Shown here: in pieces, positions 21,769 to 30,570 of the stretch
How the letters are laid out: every line of letters begins with the position of its first letter
How positions within the stretch are numbered: the stretch's first letter is position 1
From: Nemertoderma westbladi
Lineage: Eukaryota; Xenacoelomorpha; Nemertodermatida; Nemertodermatidae
DNA length: 33,160 nucleotides
Reading direction: 5' to 3'
Assembly (NCBI GenBank): GCA_032718475.1
Contig: JAUCBJ010005226.1
Coordinates: 1-33,160 of the forward strand
Translations under genes and position numbers: made by a program
The notes under the pieces: model-generated
Told to the model about the DNA's origin: nothing
The model's input: the letters and a program-made list of their open reading frames with translations, nothing else
Database searches by the model: none

Positions 21769-22200
21769 TTACATTAAATTTTTTAAATGTTGAAACAAAA
21801 TTGCCAAGCTACACTCCACGAGTATAATATATCTATCTAGGTCAGATTGTTGTCTGTCTTTAATGTCGTCAGCAAATAGGTGTAAAATAAATCTTATAAG
21901 AGACGGTACCGTATATCGTTTTCGAAGCCAGGCTGCCAGGTAAGAAAATAACTGAAGCCACTGACCACAGGTAACCAATCAGAATATTCGCCTCCAACAA
22001 CAACGCGCGTTGGTATCTATCACAAAAAAAGTTTTCAATCCATCCTAACAAGTTTCCACTTATCCCTAATGATTTGAGTTTAATGAGTAGGCCTAGACGT
22101 TTGTGAGGGACAGCGTCGAATGCCTTGGAGAAATACAGCTAGACTACATCAATACAATGTCGATTATCGAGGGCCAGGGACCAGTTAATAGAGGACATCA
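21769..22200 (-). pseudogene. LINE reverse transcriptase fragment, frameshifted
   Basis: On the minus strand, 22160-21990 reads through the RT core: an IDVV..LYFSKAFDAVPH segment containing FSKAFD (one stop inside it), then LGISGNLLGWIENFFCDRYQRA. After a frame change, FILHLFADDIKD (about 21895-21860) supplies the FADD catalytic motif and an SDLD segment. The piece ends near 21769 without the thumb region. Several frameshifts and a stop show it is dead. The order of motifs is that of CR1/Jockey-type LINEs. It overlaps different motifs from the copy at 8128-9597, so it is a separate insertion. Confidence 0.8.
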
Positions 22201-22803
22201 AGAAGTGGGAGTGTACAGGAACGGCTCTTCTGAAATCCCAAATGTTGCTTAGATATTAACGATAACGAGAGTAGGCCTATGTAAAAAAAAGTATAAAATA
22301 GTATAAAAAATATTATTATCGCAAAATCACTCTATGGCTGTATGCAGGTATGGTACGGGTGCTGGTCACCTCGCCGCACCGCTACTTCGCTGCAGGTCAC
22401 ATCGCCTCAGATAATGTGCGGCGAGGTGTCTTACTGCGAATGCCATGTCGCCGCAAATTATCGGACACCTCGAAACAATAAACATATCGAATCATATCGA
22501 AATATAACGAAACAATAAACACACATATCATACATTCATATAAAGCCATATATATATGAAAATGGGCATATATGCTATTATATAGGATATATAATGGCAT
22601 ATATGCCATTATATAGGATATACAATATAGGCACATAGGACTATAGGCATTATAGAAAAATAAACCAAAAAAAGAATAAGAATACCGCCCCACATCGGCA
22701 TACAACTAGGCCTAGGCCTAGTCACACACCGATACAAACCGGTACTCTCATTCTTATTATTAATACGATAAAATATCTCCGATAAGGCCAATGCTGCAAC
22801 GGG
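22201..22803. repeat. CGCCGCAC inverted repeats and TATATGCC-rich DNA
   Basis: GTCACCTCGCCGCAC (about 22365-22379) is mirrored by GTGCGGCGAGGTGTC (22417-22431) with one mismatch. A further GGACACCTCG (22464-22473) and GCCGCAAATTATC extend the pattern, giving alternating hairpins. The stretch 22545-22625 holds two ATATGCNATTATATAGGATATA units. No gene is seen; open frames here come from the repeats. Confidence 0.6.
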
Positions 22804-23995
22804 CAGTCAGGGAGATCATCAAATTTGAGAATACCTCAAATTTCAAATTATAGACCCAATTTTGGAATTACCTCAAATTTAATACAAGGTTAGGTTAATT
22901 CTCTAAATTTGAGTTTTACCCCAAATTTGAATTTCATAGCAGCATAGTCAGATACAGACAGAAGTCATAGTTGGCCTAGTTCAGCAGTTGTTAGCTTGTT
23001 ACTGTATTGCAAAGTTACTGTATTAAATAAACTGATGTAGGCCTAGTGTCTGAGTGTTGTGAAATATAATATTTAAAACATATTCAGTATTAGTTTAAAA
23101 AGGCTTATACTTAAAAACGCTACTGGTAGGGGTGCAGTGGGGTGGTATGTGGTATGATCAGATGGTAGACACTAGACATATAAAACGAAGTACAGTACAG
23201 AGCTTAAAGAACTTATATTTTTATATTGTTACTTTTTTGCATGAGTATGCCCTAAAATCGGGAGAAAAAGTAGTAGGCTTACTTTTTTTCCCTACTGGTA
23301 GGGAAAAAGTTGTCCCCATAATATCTGAATATTGTAACTTTTTGTTGGGCACAGCTTTTGCAAAGTCGGCAACACAGCAACCTGCAATAATATTGAATAA
23401 TATTGCCACATAATAATGTACCATAGAGCCATAATTTTGTATTGATTTTACTTTTTATCCCGGTAAAAAAAGTAAAATAAAACATTGGCACTTGTGTCAA
23501 ATAGGGGACCCTCCTAGCTCATAATCTGCTAATCCTGAAATCACCTAAACTAAAGTTACTTTCATTAGCAGATTAGTGCCCGGTTACAGGGTGCAGGGTG
23601 CAGGGTTAGCAAAGGAGCAGGTTACAGATGTGAGTTGAAAGTAACCAAAAAACTACACCCTACTGCTGGCAGGCTGGTGATGTTGTAAAGACTGGCGAAA
23701 TTTGAGGTTTTGTCTCAAATTTGAGGTTTAACCTCAAATTTCAATTTTCGCCCCCAATAAAAGCATGTTTGCATCGGTGAAATATTTTATTGCATCGATA
23801 AAAGTTCTTATTTTACATTATATTTTAACATATTAAAAGTAGAAGTTGCTCCAACAGATTCCCTAAGTCGCAGCAACACTCGATATTATGAGCCTAAAAA
23901 TACCTCAAATTTGAACAAAAAACCCCAATTTTCGACAGTATATTACCAAAATTCGAAATTTGGGGTAACCCCAAAATTGATGATCTCCCTGACTG
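22804..23995. mobile_element. 1192-bp inverted-terminal-repeat element with 5-bp target duplication
   Basis: The element begins CAGTCAGGGAGATCATCAAA and ends with the reverse complement of CAGTCAGGGAGATCATCAA. ACGGG flanks it directly on both sides (22799-22803 and 23996-24000). Next to the termini and again at about 23700-23750 and 23905-23970 are many copies of CTCAAATTTGAG, CAAATTTGAGG and CCCCAAATTT words, a subterminal repeat pattern. No transposase is encoded; the longest open frame inside (23132-23413) has no recognised motif. It is a non-autonomous DNA transposon of unidentified superfamily. The flank could also be read as 8 bp (ACGGGCAG) if the ends are asymmetric. It holds a copy of the GGAGCAGGTTACAG module at 23611-23652. 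Confidence 0.8.
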
Positions 23996-24652
23996 ACGGG
24001 CAGAACACCAATGCGCCCCCGTATCCGCGTACACATAGGCAAGACATATACAATAAATAGGAACACACACGCAGACACACGCAACACGCATCAATGCTCC
24101 GCCCACCACAGCACCAGCCCAATCAAAAATATCTCATCGTTGTATTGTATTACAAAAATGTCTATATATATCTATAGGCCTATATATGGGAAAGTAAATT
24201 ACAGAACTAATAGATAGGCCTAGACAGATTAAACGAATAGGGCCTAGACATTAATTAGGCCTACCGGTTAACATAATTATAATAATAAGTTGGTTCTTGG
24301 TTGTGGTAATTAGAAACCAGTATGTTATACTGTTATACGTAGATAAACCGGTATTCAATATAAAAAGAGCGTGCAATGTAGGCCTATGATGTACCTTACT
24401 AATATCGGGATTGCCTATTATTGCCCTTCACCGTTTTCCAATTATTATTATAGTTCGGAAATTACAAAGTTAGGTAGGCCTAGAGTTTAGAATACCTTAG
24501 ATACAGCTAGATCAGTACACAGTACTAACTAATACTGGTACCTAAGATTCAGATCCGAGAATTCCACTATATATAATACTGTAATCAGGTAATAGTTGTA
24601 GAATGCATTGTACGTAGCGGTACCATCAGTGCGTCAGGTAACAGAAGTCGTC
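23996..24652. other. Intergenic, TAGGCCTA-rich
   Basis: No gene seen. TAGGCCTA, ACCGGT and AGTACT words recur. Short open frames on both strands at 23894-24217 overlap and look random. Confidence 0.4.
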
Positions 24653-24880
24653 CACATGCTCAAGCATACCATCCTTTGAGCTTACAGGCTTATGCTCATC
24701 CGATCAGAGACTTGCTGAGGACTTTCAAAGTTGACTGTCAAAATTTTGGTCTTTCTGGAGTTAATAAAAAGACCAACACTAGAAGCAGCATGTTCTAATG
24801 AGCTGAACTGCTGAGGAGCCGTTGGGCTCCCTCTAGTGATTCTGAGAGTACCGGTACTCCTAAGTGATCAGCAAAGTCTA
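24653..24880 (+). repeat. Direct repeat copy 1 (about 228 bp)
   Basis: Nearly the same sequence occurs at 27935-28140, starting CACATGCTCAAGCATAC and ending CAGCAAAGTCTA. This copy has three extra short inserts (ACAGGCT-like before TTATGCTC, ACTGCTGA after GAGCTGA, and ACCGGT inside GAGTACTCC). No coding sequence recognised; a short CATGCTCAAGCATA-type inverted word is at its start. Confidence 0.88.
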
Positions 24881-25808
24881 CATCAGTTAGGTAGGCCTAC
24901 TTGGCAGGATTTCCTCGACTTCTGGCATCTGGAGCCAGTAGCAGTCTGACTGTGGACTGTAGCAGTGTAGAGTGTTAGGTTGCCCTTCTTGGGAACTGGC
25001 ACCAACTTATTTGTTTTCATTTCTTGTTGGACTCTTGTGCTTGTCTACTTGTTGTTCGGTACATGTCTAATAGGGCTCGATCGGAGTTGGGATTTGGCCG
25101 GAGCCGGAGATGGACAATTTGGCCGGAGCCGGAGTTTTTCAAAAAATTTAATTAGTGATTAAAAAAAATAAAGTACTGAAGTATGGTTATCGTTCGCCAA
25201 TCACTCATAATTAATCATAGGTCTAATTAATTTCATATTTTCAGAATTTATAGATTTACGAATTTTCAATTTAAAATTAAGTAGGCCTAGGTACCGGTAC
25301 CGCATACCGGTAGGGGTAATTAATTTAACATGGACAGACGGCCTGACTGCCTGACGCGGACGGCTAAAAATTACCTACAGTAGGCCCTACCTAACTTACT
25401 ACAGTACTAACTGTCTAACTGTGGTAGATAGGTGTGTACTGTAGACAGGTAGATACCGTACGCGTACCAGTACTGCAGTACAGTCTGACAGTCAGACAGT
25501 ATGCTGGCATGACCTGATGACAGCACAGCAGTAGTAAATGGCTGAGGTGGTACAGCTTACAATCATAGCATTTACAATTTTTTACAGTAGGGCAGGGCCT
25601 ACCTGTACCTGTAATAGCAGAATAGTCTGCTAGTCAGCCAGTACTCAGTAGGCCTACTGCAGTACCAGTACTGCAGTACGGAGTAGGGTAGGATACCCCA
25701 ATTCCGGACAGAATTTCGAATTTCTCTCTATTGTAGCTCAACCATAATTTCATCCAATCAAAAGATGGTTCTAACACTAACAGTACAGGACATTATCCTA
25801 CATCAAAA
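24881..25808. other. Intergenic, palindromic-word-rich
   Basis: No gene seen. At 25088-25136 the phrase TTTGGCCGGAGCCGGAG occurs twice. At 25260-25700 TACCGGTACC, CAGTACTGCAGTAC, GTCTGACAGTCAGAC and TAGGCCTAC words are packed closely. Confidence 0.45.
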
Positions 25809-26304
25809 TAAAATCTCGGTCCTACGAATTACCCCAAAATACCCCAAAACACCCCAAAATACCCCAAAAGACCCCAAAATAGTATAAAACTACCCCAAAA
25901 TACCCCAAAATAGTTTATAATTACCCCAAAATACCCCAAAATAGTTTAGAATTACCCCAAAATACTTTTTTTTGAGCCTTTGTTTTGGAAATTTAATTTA
26001 CCCCAAAATATGGCAAAATGACGAATTACCCCAAAATAATGACGAATTACCCCAAAATAATTAAAAAATTTTTCTTCACTCTCGTTTATTGTTTTGGTTA
26101 AAAAAACTTGCCACTGTAACCTGCTCCTTTCCCTCGCTGTTAAAAAACATTGTTAGCTTATTTTGGGGTATTTTGGGGTAATTTTTTAGCCTTTTTGGGG
26201 TATTTTGGGGTAATTTTTGACTATTTTGGGGTATTTTGGAGTATTTTGGGGTATTTTGGGGTGTTTTGGGGTATTTTGGGGTAATTCGTAGGACCCTAAA
26301 ATCT
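25809..26304. mobile_element. 480-bp foldback element of CCCCAAAATA repeats with 8-bp target duplication
   Basis: TAAAATCT at 25809-25816 is repeated exactly at 26297-26304, bounding an element at 25817-26296. The left end reads CGGTCCTACGAATTACC, then about a dozen ACCCCAAAAT-type decamers. The right end is the mirror image, ending GGTAATTCGTAGGACC. The arms are thus terminal inverted repeats made almost wholly of tandem decamers, with short spacers such as AGTTTATAATT between blocks. The centre (26092-26136) holds one copy of the TTATTGTTTTGGTT...CTGTAACCTGCTCCTTTCC module. No protein is encoded. An 8-bp duplication fits hAT- or P-like transposases, but the termini do not match a family known to me. 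Confidence 0.9.
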
Positions 26305-26636
26305 TAACATTGAGTGCCCAGCGCCATCTAATGGGCGCAAATGGGCACTTTTTTTTACAAGATTGGGTTGTCCGGTATTCAGGTATTTGGGCAGGTGTCC
26401 AATTTCCGGACAGAGTATAAATTTGTCTCTTCCTATGTCTGTTTGCTCTACAAATCTATAGTTTACATTATAGAAAGGTGCCTAAGACCCGAATACATGT
26501 ATCACCATGCTGCCATGTTGTCAGGGGGTGGGGTGTGGGTCTGTTCAGTGGTCTACCTGTCTGTTTGTCTGTCTTTCCACAACTTAAAAACACTAGTTCA
26601 TTAAAGTCTGAATTCATACAATTTTCCGATTTGCAC
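26305..26636. other. Intergenic
   Basis: No gene is recognised. A short open frame at 26341-26604 on the plus strand reaches a GTCTGTTTGTCTGTC patch (26558-26575) of the type seen at 16.7-17.6 kb and is not credible as a gene. Confidence 0.4.
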
Positions 26637-26790
26637 CGGTCCTACGAATTACCGCAAAAGACCGCAAAAGACCAAAAAAGACCGCAAAAGACCACAAAAG
26701 ACCGCAAAATACCACAATAGACCGCAAAAGACCACAAAAGACCGCAAAAAACCACAAAAGACCGCAAAAGACCGCAAAAGACCAGAGAAG
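26637..26790 (+). repeat. ACCGCAAAAG decamer array with the foldback-type terminus
   Basis: It starts CGGTCCTACGAATTACC, the same 17 bases as the left end of the 25817 element. It then runs in about 13 decamers ACCGCAAAAG / ACCACAAAAG. There is no mirrored arm here, so it is either a one-armed relative or the remnant of a collapsed foldback. Confidence 0.88.
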
Positions 26791-26809
26791 GCATGGATAT
26801 ACTGCGGTC

Positions 26810-26945
26810 AGCCTAAACACCCAACTACACCCAACTTTCACCCAACTACACCCAACTTTCACCCAACTACACCCAACTTTCAGCCAACTACACCCACAAA
26901 GTTCCACCCCACTACACCCAACTTCCATTTCCACTCTGCATCCAA
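26810..26945 (+). repeat. ACACCCAACTTTCACCCAACT minisatellite
   Basis: Alternating ACACCCAACT and TTTCACCCAACT units, about six pairs, lie directly upstream of the repeat copy at 26946. The same minisatellite occurs at 28436-28660, 30030-30178 (minus) and 30856-30985. Confidence 0.9.
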
Positions 26946-27934
26946 CTTACACAAAACTATACCTACTGTATGGCACCAAACTTCCACAAATTACAATATG
27001 TACAGTAACAAACTCTTCGAGGAATTGCTGAGATATGAGCTTTTAAATGTTTCATGTACTGTATGTTGCCCCCACTGCTGAGCAATTATGAAAATAACAA
27101 ACTAACGTTTTATATTTATTGCAGGTTGGTTCTAGAATAATTGATGAATTTGGCAATAAATATACAAAGGAGAGACGCAGAGACTATTGACGAACGATCC
27201 AAGCTACAGTATAAAACTAAACTGGCGCTATGGGATTGTGGTGAAAATGAAAACGGTATTGATACACAGGAGGGTCACCGTCACAGCCTTAACGACGAAA
27301 TCGCATTGGAAACTTCTGTTATGGGAATAGCAATGCAGATAATTCGTACAAAGTTAATGGACATAATATTATACAGTATGTTTAATGCAATTAAAATAAT
27401 GTAATTATCCTTTATGTATCATAGAATACAAGAAAAAGAATGTAACATTATTTTCAGCAGCTTTATTTTAATCTTGGGCCCATGTAAACACTTTCTGCCG
27501 TTATATATTTAACTTTGCAGTTGCCCCCATGTGAAGAATCCCAGGTTTTCATTAAAATCACAGGTTACAAAAGGGCTGAATCTAACCAAAACAATAAACG
27601 AAATTTAGCCGTATCAAAACGAAACGTATGAAAAAGATAAATTAAAAAAAATAAAAAATCTTCATACATAAAATTCCAATAAAATGTCGACCGAAAAGTG
27701 AAATCCTGGTATTATTCACATGGGCGAACTTTATGGCCTTTATATTAATTAATTTTTAACGAAACAACAGCAATAATTTTAGAACATTTTACATTTTTGA
27801 TAAACTAAAAGGGTATCTGGTAAGATCTGTACAGGTCAAGGGAATTTCTGCAAGGAACTTATTATGATCTTCACATACAGGCGATGCCAGAATGGACAAG
27901 ATCTCTACAGTATGAGAATCGATAAGATCGTTAT
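26946..27934 (+). repeat. Dispersed repeat, copy A (with a nested insertion)
   Basis: Near-identical stretches recur at 29345-30029 (minus) and 30965-31815 (plus). Shared landmarks, in order: ACTTCCACAAATTA, a TGTACAGTAACAAACTC phrase, GCTGAGATATGAGCTTTTAAA, ATATTTATTGCAGGTTG, AATAATTGATGAATTT, AACTGGCGCT(A/G)TGGGATTG, AACGACGAAATCGCATTGGAA, TTATCCTTTATGTATCAT, GGCCTTTATATTAATTAAT, and a final AGAATCGATAAGATCGTTAT. The TTATTGCAG|GTTG step looks like a splice acceptor, but each copy's downstream frame is broken differently, so no functional exon is claimed. An extra 245 bases at about 27478-27722 are absent from the other copies. Confidence 0.88.
27478..27722. mobile_element. MITE-like insertion inside repeat copy A
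   Basis: Comparison with copies at 29.4 and 31.56 kb shows that about 245 bases here are an insertion. Its ends are inverted: GGGCCCATGT near 27476 and CACATGGGCG at 27718-27727. A second inner pair (CCCCATGTGAAGAATCCCAGG, about 27525, against CCTGGTATTATTCACATGGG) strengthens it. It contains one CAGGTTACA...TCTAACCAAAACAATAAACG module (27561-27602). No coding. Confidence 0.7.
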
Positions 27935-28140
27935 CACATGCTCAAGCATACAATCCTTTGAGCTTATGCTCATCCGATCAGAGACTTGCTGAGGACTTTC
28001 AAAGTTAATTGTCAAAATTGTGGTCTTTCTGGAGGTAATAAAAAGACCAACACTAGAAGCAGAATGTTCTAATGAGCTGAGGAGCCGTTGGGCTCCCTCT
28101 AATGATTCTGAGAGTACTCCTAAGTCATCAGCAAAGTCTA
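27935..28140 (+). repeat. Direct repeat copy 2 (about 206 bp)
   Basis: Second copy of the sequence at 24653-24880, beginning immediately after repeat copy A. It lacks the three short inserts seen in copy 1 and differs at a few bases. Confidence 0.88.
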
Positions 28141-28435
28141 TCTGATCAACATTGAGGTTTCCAAGCTAAATTCTCACATGTGAATGAATAATATGTCACA
28201 CACTTTAGGTATGTTGCTACATAGTCGGATCCCAAGTAGGGTTTCTCATCGGGCTTTAATGTGGATCAGTTGGCGAAAATCTTCAAAAGTTACTTACGAA
28301 TGAATTTTTCGTTACAGACAGACAAGCGGACAGAACGACCGACTGGAGATGAAATTTTGCCCTATTTTTACTAATTGCAATTGTGCGCTAAGGCTTGCCC
28401 TGACTGCGTGACTCGTCCCACAGAACACCAAACTC
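28141..28435. other. Intergenic
   Basis: No gene or clear element. A CAGACAGACAAGCGGACAG stretch at 28315-28333 resembles the GTCT-type repeats. Confidence 0.4.
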
Positions 28436-28660
28436 TCCAACCAACTACACTCAACTTTGACTCACTTTCACCCAACTACACTCCACTTCCACCCAACTCT
28501 CACCCAACTACACCCAACTTTCACCCAACTACCCCCAACAACACCCAACTTTCACCCAACTACACCCAATTCTCCACCCAACTACACCCAACTATCACCC
28601 AACTACAGTACACTCAACATTGTCTCACTTCCACCCAACTACACTTACCTTTCACCACTT
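28436..28660 (+). repeat. ACACCCAACTTTCACCCAACT minisatellite
   Basis: About 19 ten- to twelve-base units of CACCCAACT(A/TTT) type, more degenerate than the copies at 26.8 and 30.0 kb. Overlapping open frames here only translate the repeat (Pro/Thr/Asn/His). Confidence 0.9.
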
Positions 28661-28980
28661 TCTCGCAGGTCAGGATTTTTGAAAATAAAAAATTATAAAG
28701 CAAATTATAAAATTGTCAAAAACCATACAAATCCTAATCTACGTCGCTTTTTTGGATGTGAAGATGGAGTAGGACATACAGTACAATATATCTAATGTTT
28801 AGTTCTGAGGCATAACAGCGAGAACATGCGAGCCACGTAGTAAAGGCGAGCCTTAACGCACTATGATAATTAGTAAATACTGGAAAATTTATTTCGAGTT
28901 ATTATCATATTCGAGTTAGTGAAATATTGAAACGAGGGACCGAAGTGAGATAAAAGTACATTATACACTATAATACGTTG
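28661..28980. other. Intergenic
   Basis: No gene or recognised element; AT-rich. Confidence 0.4.
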
Positions 28981-29108
28981 TTTTATTGTTAAATTTCTTG
29001 ATTACTTAACGCTCGTCTATGGACGAGCCGCAAATAATCCATCTATCTACTATATTTACGGCTTGTCCAAGGACAAGCGTTAAGTAATTCAGAAATTTAA
29101 CAATAAAA
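28981..29108. mobile_element. Short MITE (about 128 bp) with inverted arms of about 55 bp
   Basis: TTTTATTGTTAAATTTCT at the left is matched by AGAAATTTAACAATAAAA at the right. The arms continue inwards through ATTACTTAACGCT and GG(A/C)(C/A)AAGCCG-type wording with a few mismatches, leaving a loop of about 20 bases (ATCCATCTATCTACTA). No coding. It abuts a partial copy of the dispersed repeat on its right. Confidence 0.82.
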
Positions 29109-29220
29109 TATTATAATTATCCTTTGTATCATATTACAAGAAAGATTGTAACATACAGTAGTCTTTATTTTCAACAGTTTTATTCTAAACTTCGTGGCCT
29201 TTATATTAATTTGATCTTAT
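29109..29220 (+). repeat. Partial copy D of the dispersed repeat
   Basis: TATAATTATCCTTTGTATCAT, ACAAGAAAGATTGTAACAT, TCAACAGTTTTATT and GGCCTTTATATTAATT match the 3' part of copy A (27407-27475 and 27730-27750). It lacks the insertion found in copy A. Confidence 0.75.
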
Positions 29221-29344
29221 CTTTCGTTTATTATTTTGGTTCCATGAGAAATTTATTATTCGCCTATATTATACAGAAAGTACTTTATTTGCTAACCATT
29301 AAGATTGGATCAGGGAGCCAAATGGAGTGTAAACTTGAGACATG
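29221..29344. other. Short stretch with half of the dispersed module
   Basis: CGTTTATTATTTTGGTT (29225-29241) matches one half of the module seen in the 68-bp array. The rest is unassigned. Confidence 0.5.
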
Positions 29345-30029
29345 TAAAATGTAATGAGAAATGTAAAAAGTTCTAAAATTATTTCTGTTGTTTCGTTAAA
29401 AATTAATTAATACAGTATAAAGGCCATAAAGTTTAAGATAAAGAAGCTGAAAATAATGTTACAGTTTATTTTCTTGTATTTTATGATACATAAAGGATAA
29501 TTACATTATTATAATTGCATTAAACATACTGTATAATATAGAACTTATGTCCATTAACTTTGTACGAATTATCTGCATTGCTATTCCCACAGCAGAAGTT
29601 TCCAATAATGCGATTTCGTCGTTAAGGCTGTGACGGTGACCCTCCTGTGTATCAATACCGTTTTCATTTTCACCGCAATCCCACAGCGCCAGTTTAGTTT
29701 GTACTGTAGCTTAGTTTGGAGTTTTGATGCGTGGTATGTGTAGACATCTATAGGTATCTGGATCGTTCGTCAATAGTCTCTGTGTCTCTCCTTTGTATAT
29801 TTATTGCTAAATTCATCAATTATTCTAGAATCAACCTGCAATAAAAATAAAATGTTAGTTAGTTATTTTCATAATTGCAGGGCAGTGATGGCAAAATACA
29901 GCACGAGTACATGCAACTTTTAAAAGTTCATATCTCAGCAATTCCTCAAAGAAGTTCAGAGTTTGTTACTGTACATATTGTAATTTGTGGAAGATAGGTG
30001 CCATACAGTATAGTTTGGTGTAAGTTGGA
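29345..30029 (-). repeat. Dispersed repeat, copy B
   Basis: Reverse-strand copy of the repeat described at 26946, including the TTATTGCAG|GTTG step (about 29842-29830), AACGACGAAATCGCATT and GGCCTTTATA. It lacks the nested insertion of copy A and the terminal AATGCCAGAATGGACAAG part. Confidence 0.85.
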
Positions 30030-30178
30030 TGCTGTTGTGTTGAAGTTGGGTGTAGTTGGTGAAAGTTGGGTGTAGTTGGGTGGTAGTTGGGTGAAAGTTG
30101 GGTGTAGTTGGGTGAAAGTTGGGTGTAGTTGGGTGTAGTTGGGTGTAGTTGGGTGAAAGTTGGGTGTAGTTGGGTGAT
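30030..30178 (-). repeat. ACACCCAACTTTCACCCAACT minisatellite (minus)
   Basis: On the plus strand TGGGTGTAGTTGGGTGAAAGT units, about seven. Read on the minus strand it lies directly upstream of copy B, the same relation as for copies A and C. Confidence 0.92.
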
Positions 30179-30199
30179 TAGGCTGACCCGATATACTGC

Positions 30200-30285
30200 A
30201 AGACGAATTACCGCAAAAGACCAGAAAAGACCGCAAAAGACAGCAAAAGACCGCAAAAGACAGCAAAAGACCACAAAAGAGCACC
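30200..30285 (+). repeat. ACCGCAAAAG decamer array
   Basis: Starts AGACGAATTACCGCAAAAG and runs in about eight decamers (ACCGCAAAAG / ACAGCAAAAG / ACCAGAAAAG). Relative to the neighbouring dispersed repeat it is inverted compared with the array at 26637. This fits a foldback element of which opposite arms survived. Confidence 0.85.
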
Positions 30286-30570
30286 AAGAAGTGAAAATTT
30301 AGTATTAGCGAGTGTCAGGCGCAGTCAGGCAGTCAGGTCAATGTATAGAAGTTTTGTAGACCTACATTATGAATCAGACTGTCTGATCTGAAATTATTAT
30401 ACAGTACATTGCAGCATTGTCATAGGCCTAATGTGTTAATTAGATTTTGATACAGTTCAACAATTATTTCACAACTTATTATTGTTTTAGGTTTGCTGGA
30501 TGGAAATGTGGGAAGGTGGATGGGAATGTGAATGTGGGAATCAATAAACGCTGTTGTTACCTACCATTTT
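30286..30570. other. Intergenic
   Basis: No gene seen. GTCAGGCGCAGTCAGGCAGTCAGG at about 30314-30337 is a short low-complexity patch. Confidence 0.4.

Noticed and set aside
25817-26296. Telomere or ciliate-type C4A4 telomeric repeat
   Set aside because: The unit is a decamer with an extra TA or AC, arranged as a hairpin with defined ends and an 8-bp target duplication inside a chromosome.
27141-27404. 87-codon open frame as a gene (similar frame at 31174-31437)
   Set aside because: Both lie in the dispersed repeat. The frames agree only in blocks, with indels and different ends, and copy B has no equivalent open frame.
28375-28795. Pro/Thr-rich open frames (also 29946-30287 minus)
   Set aside because: They translate the ACACCCAACTTT minisatellite in several frames at once.
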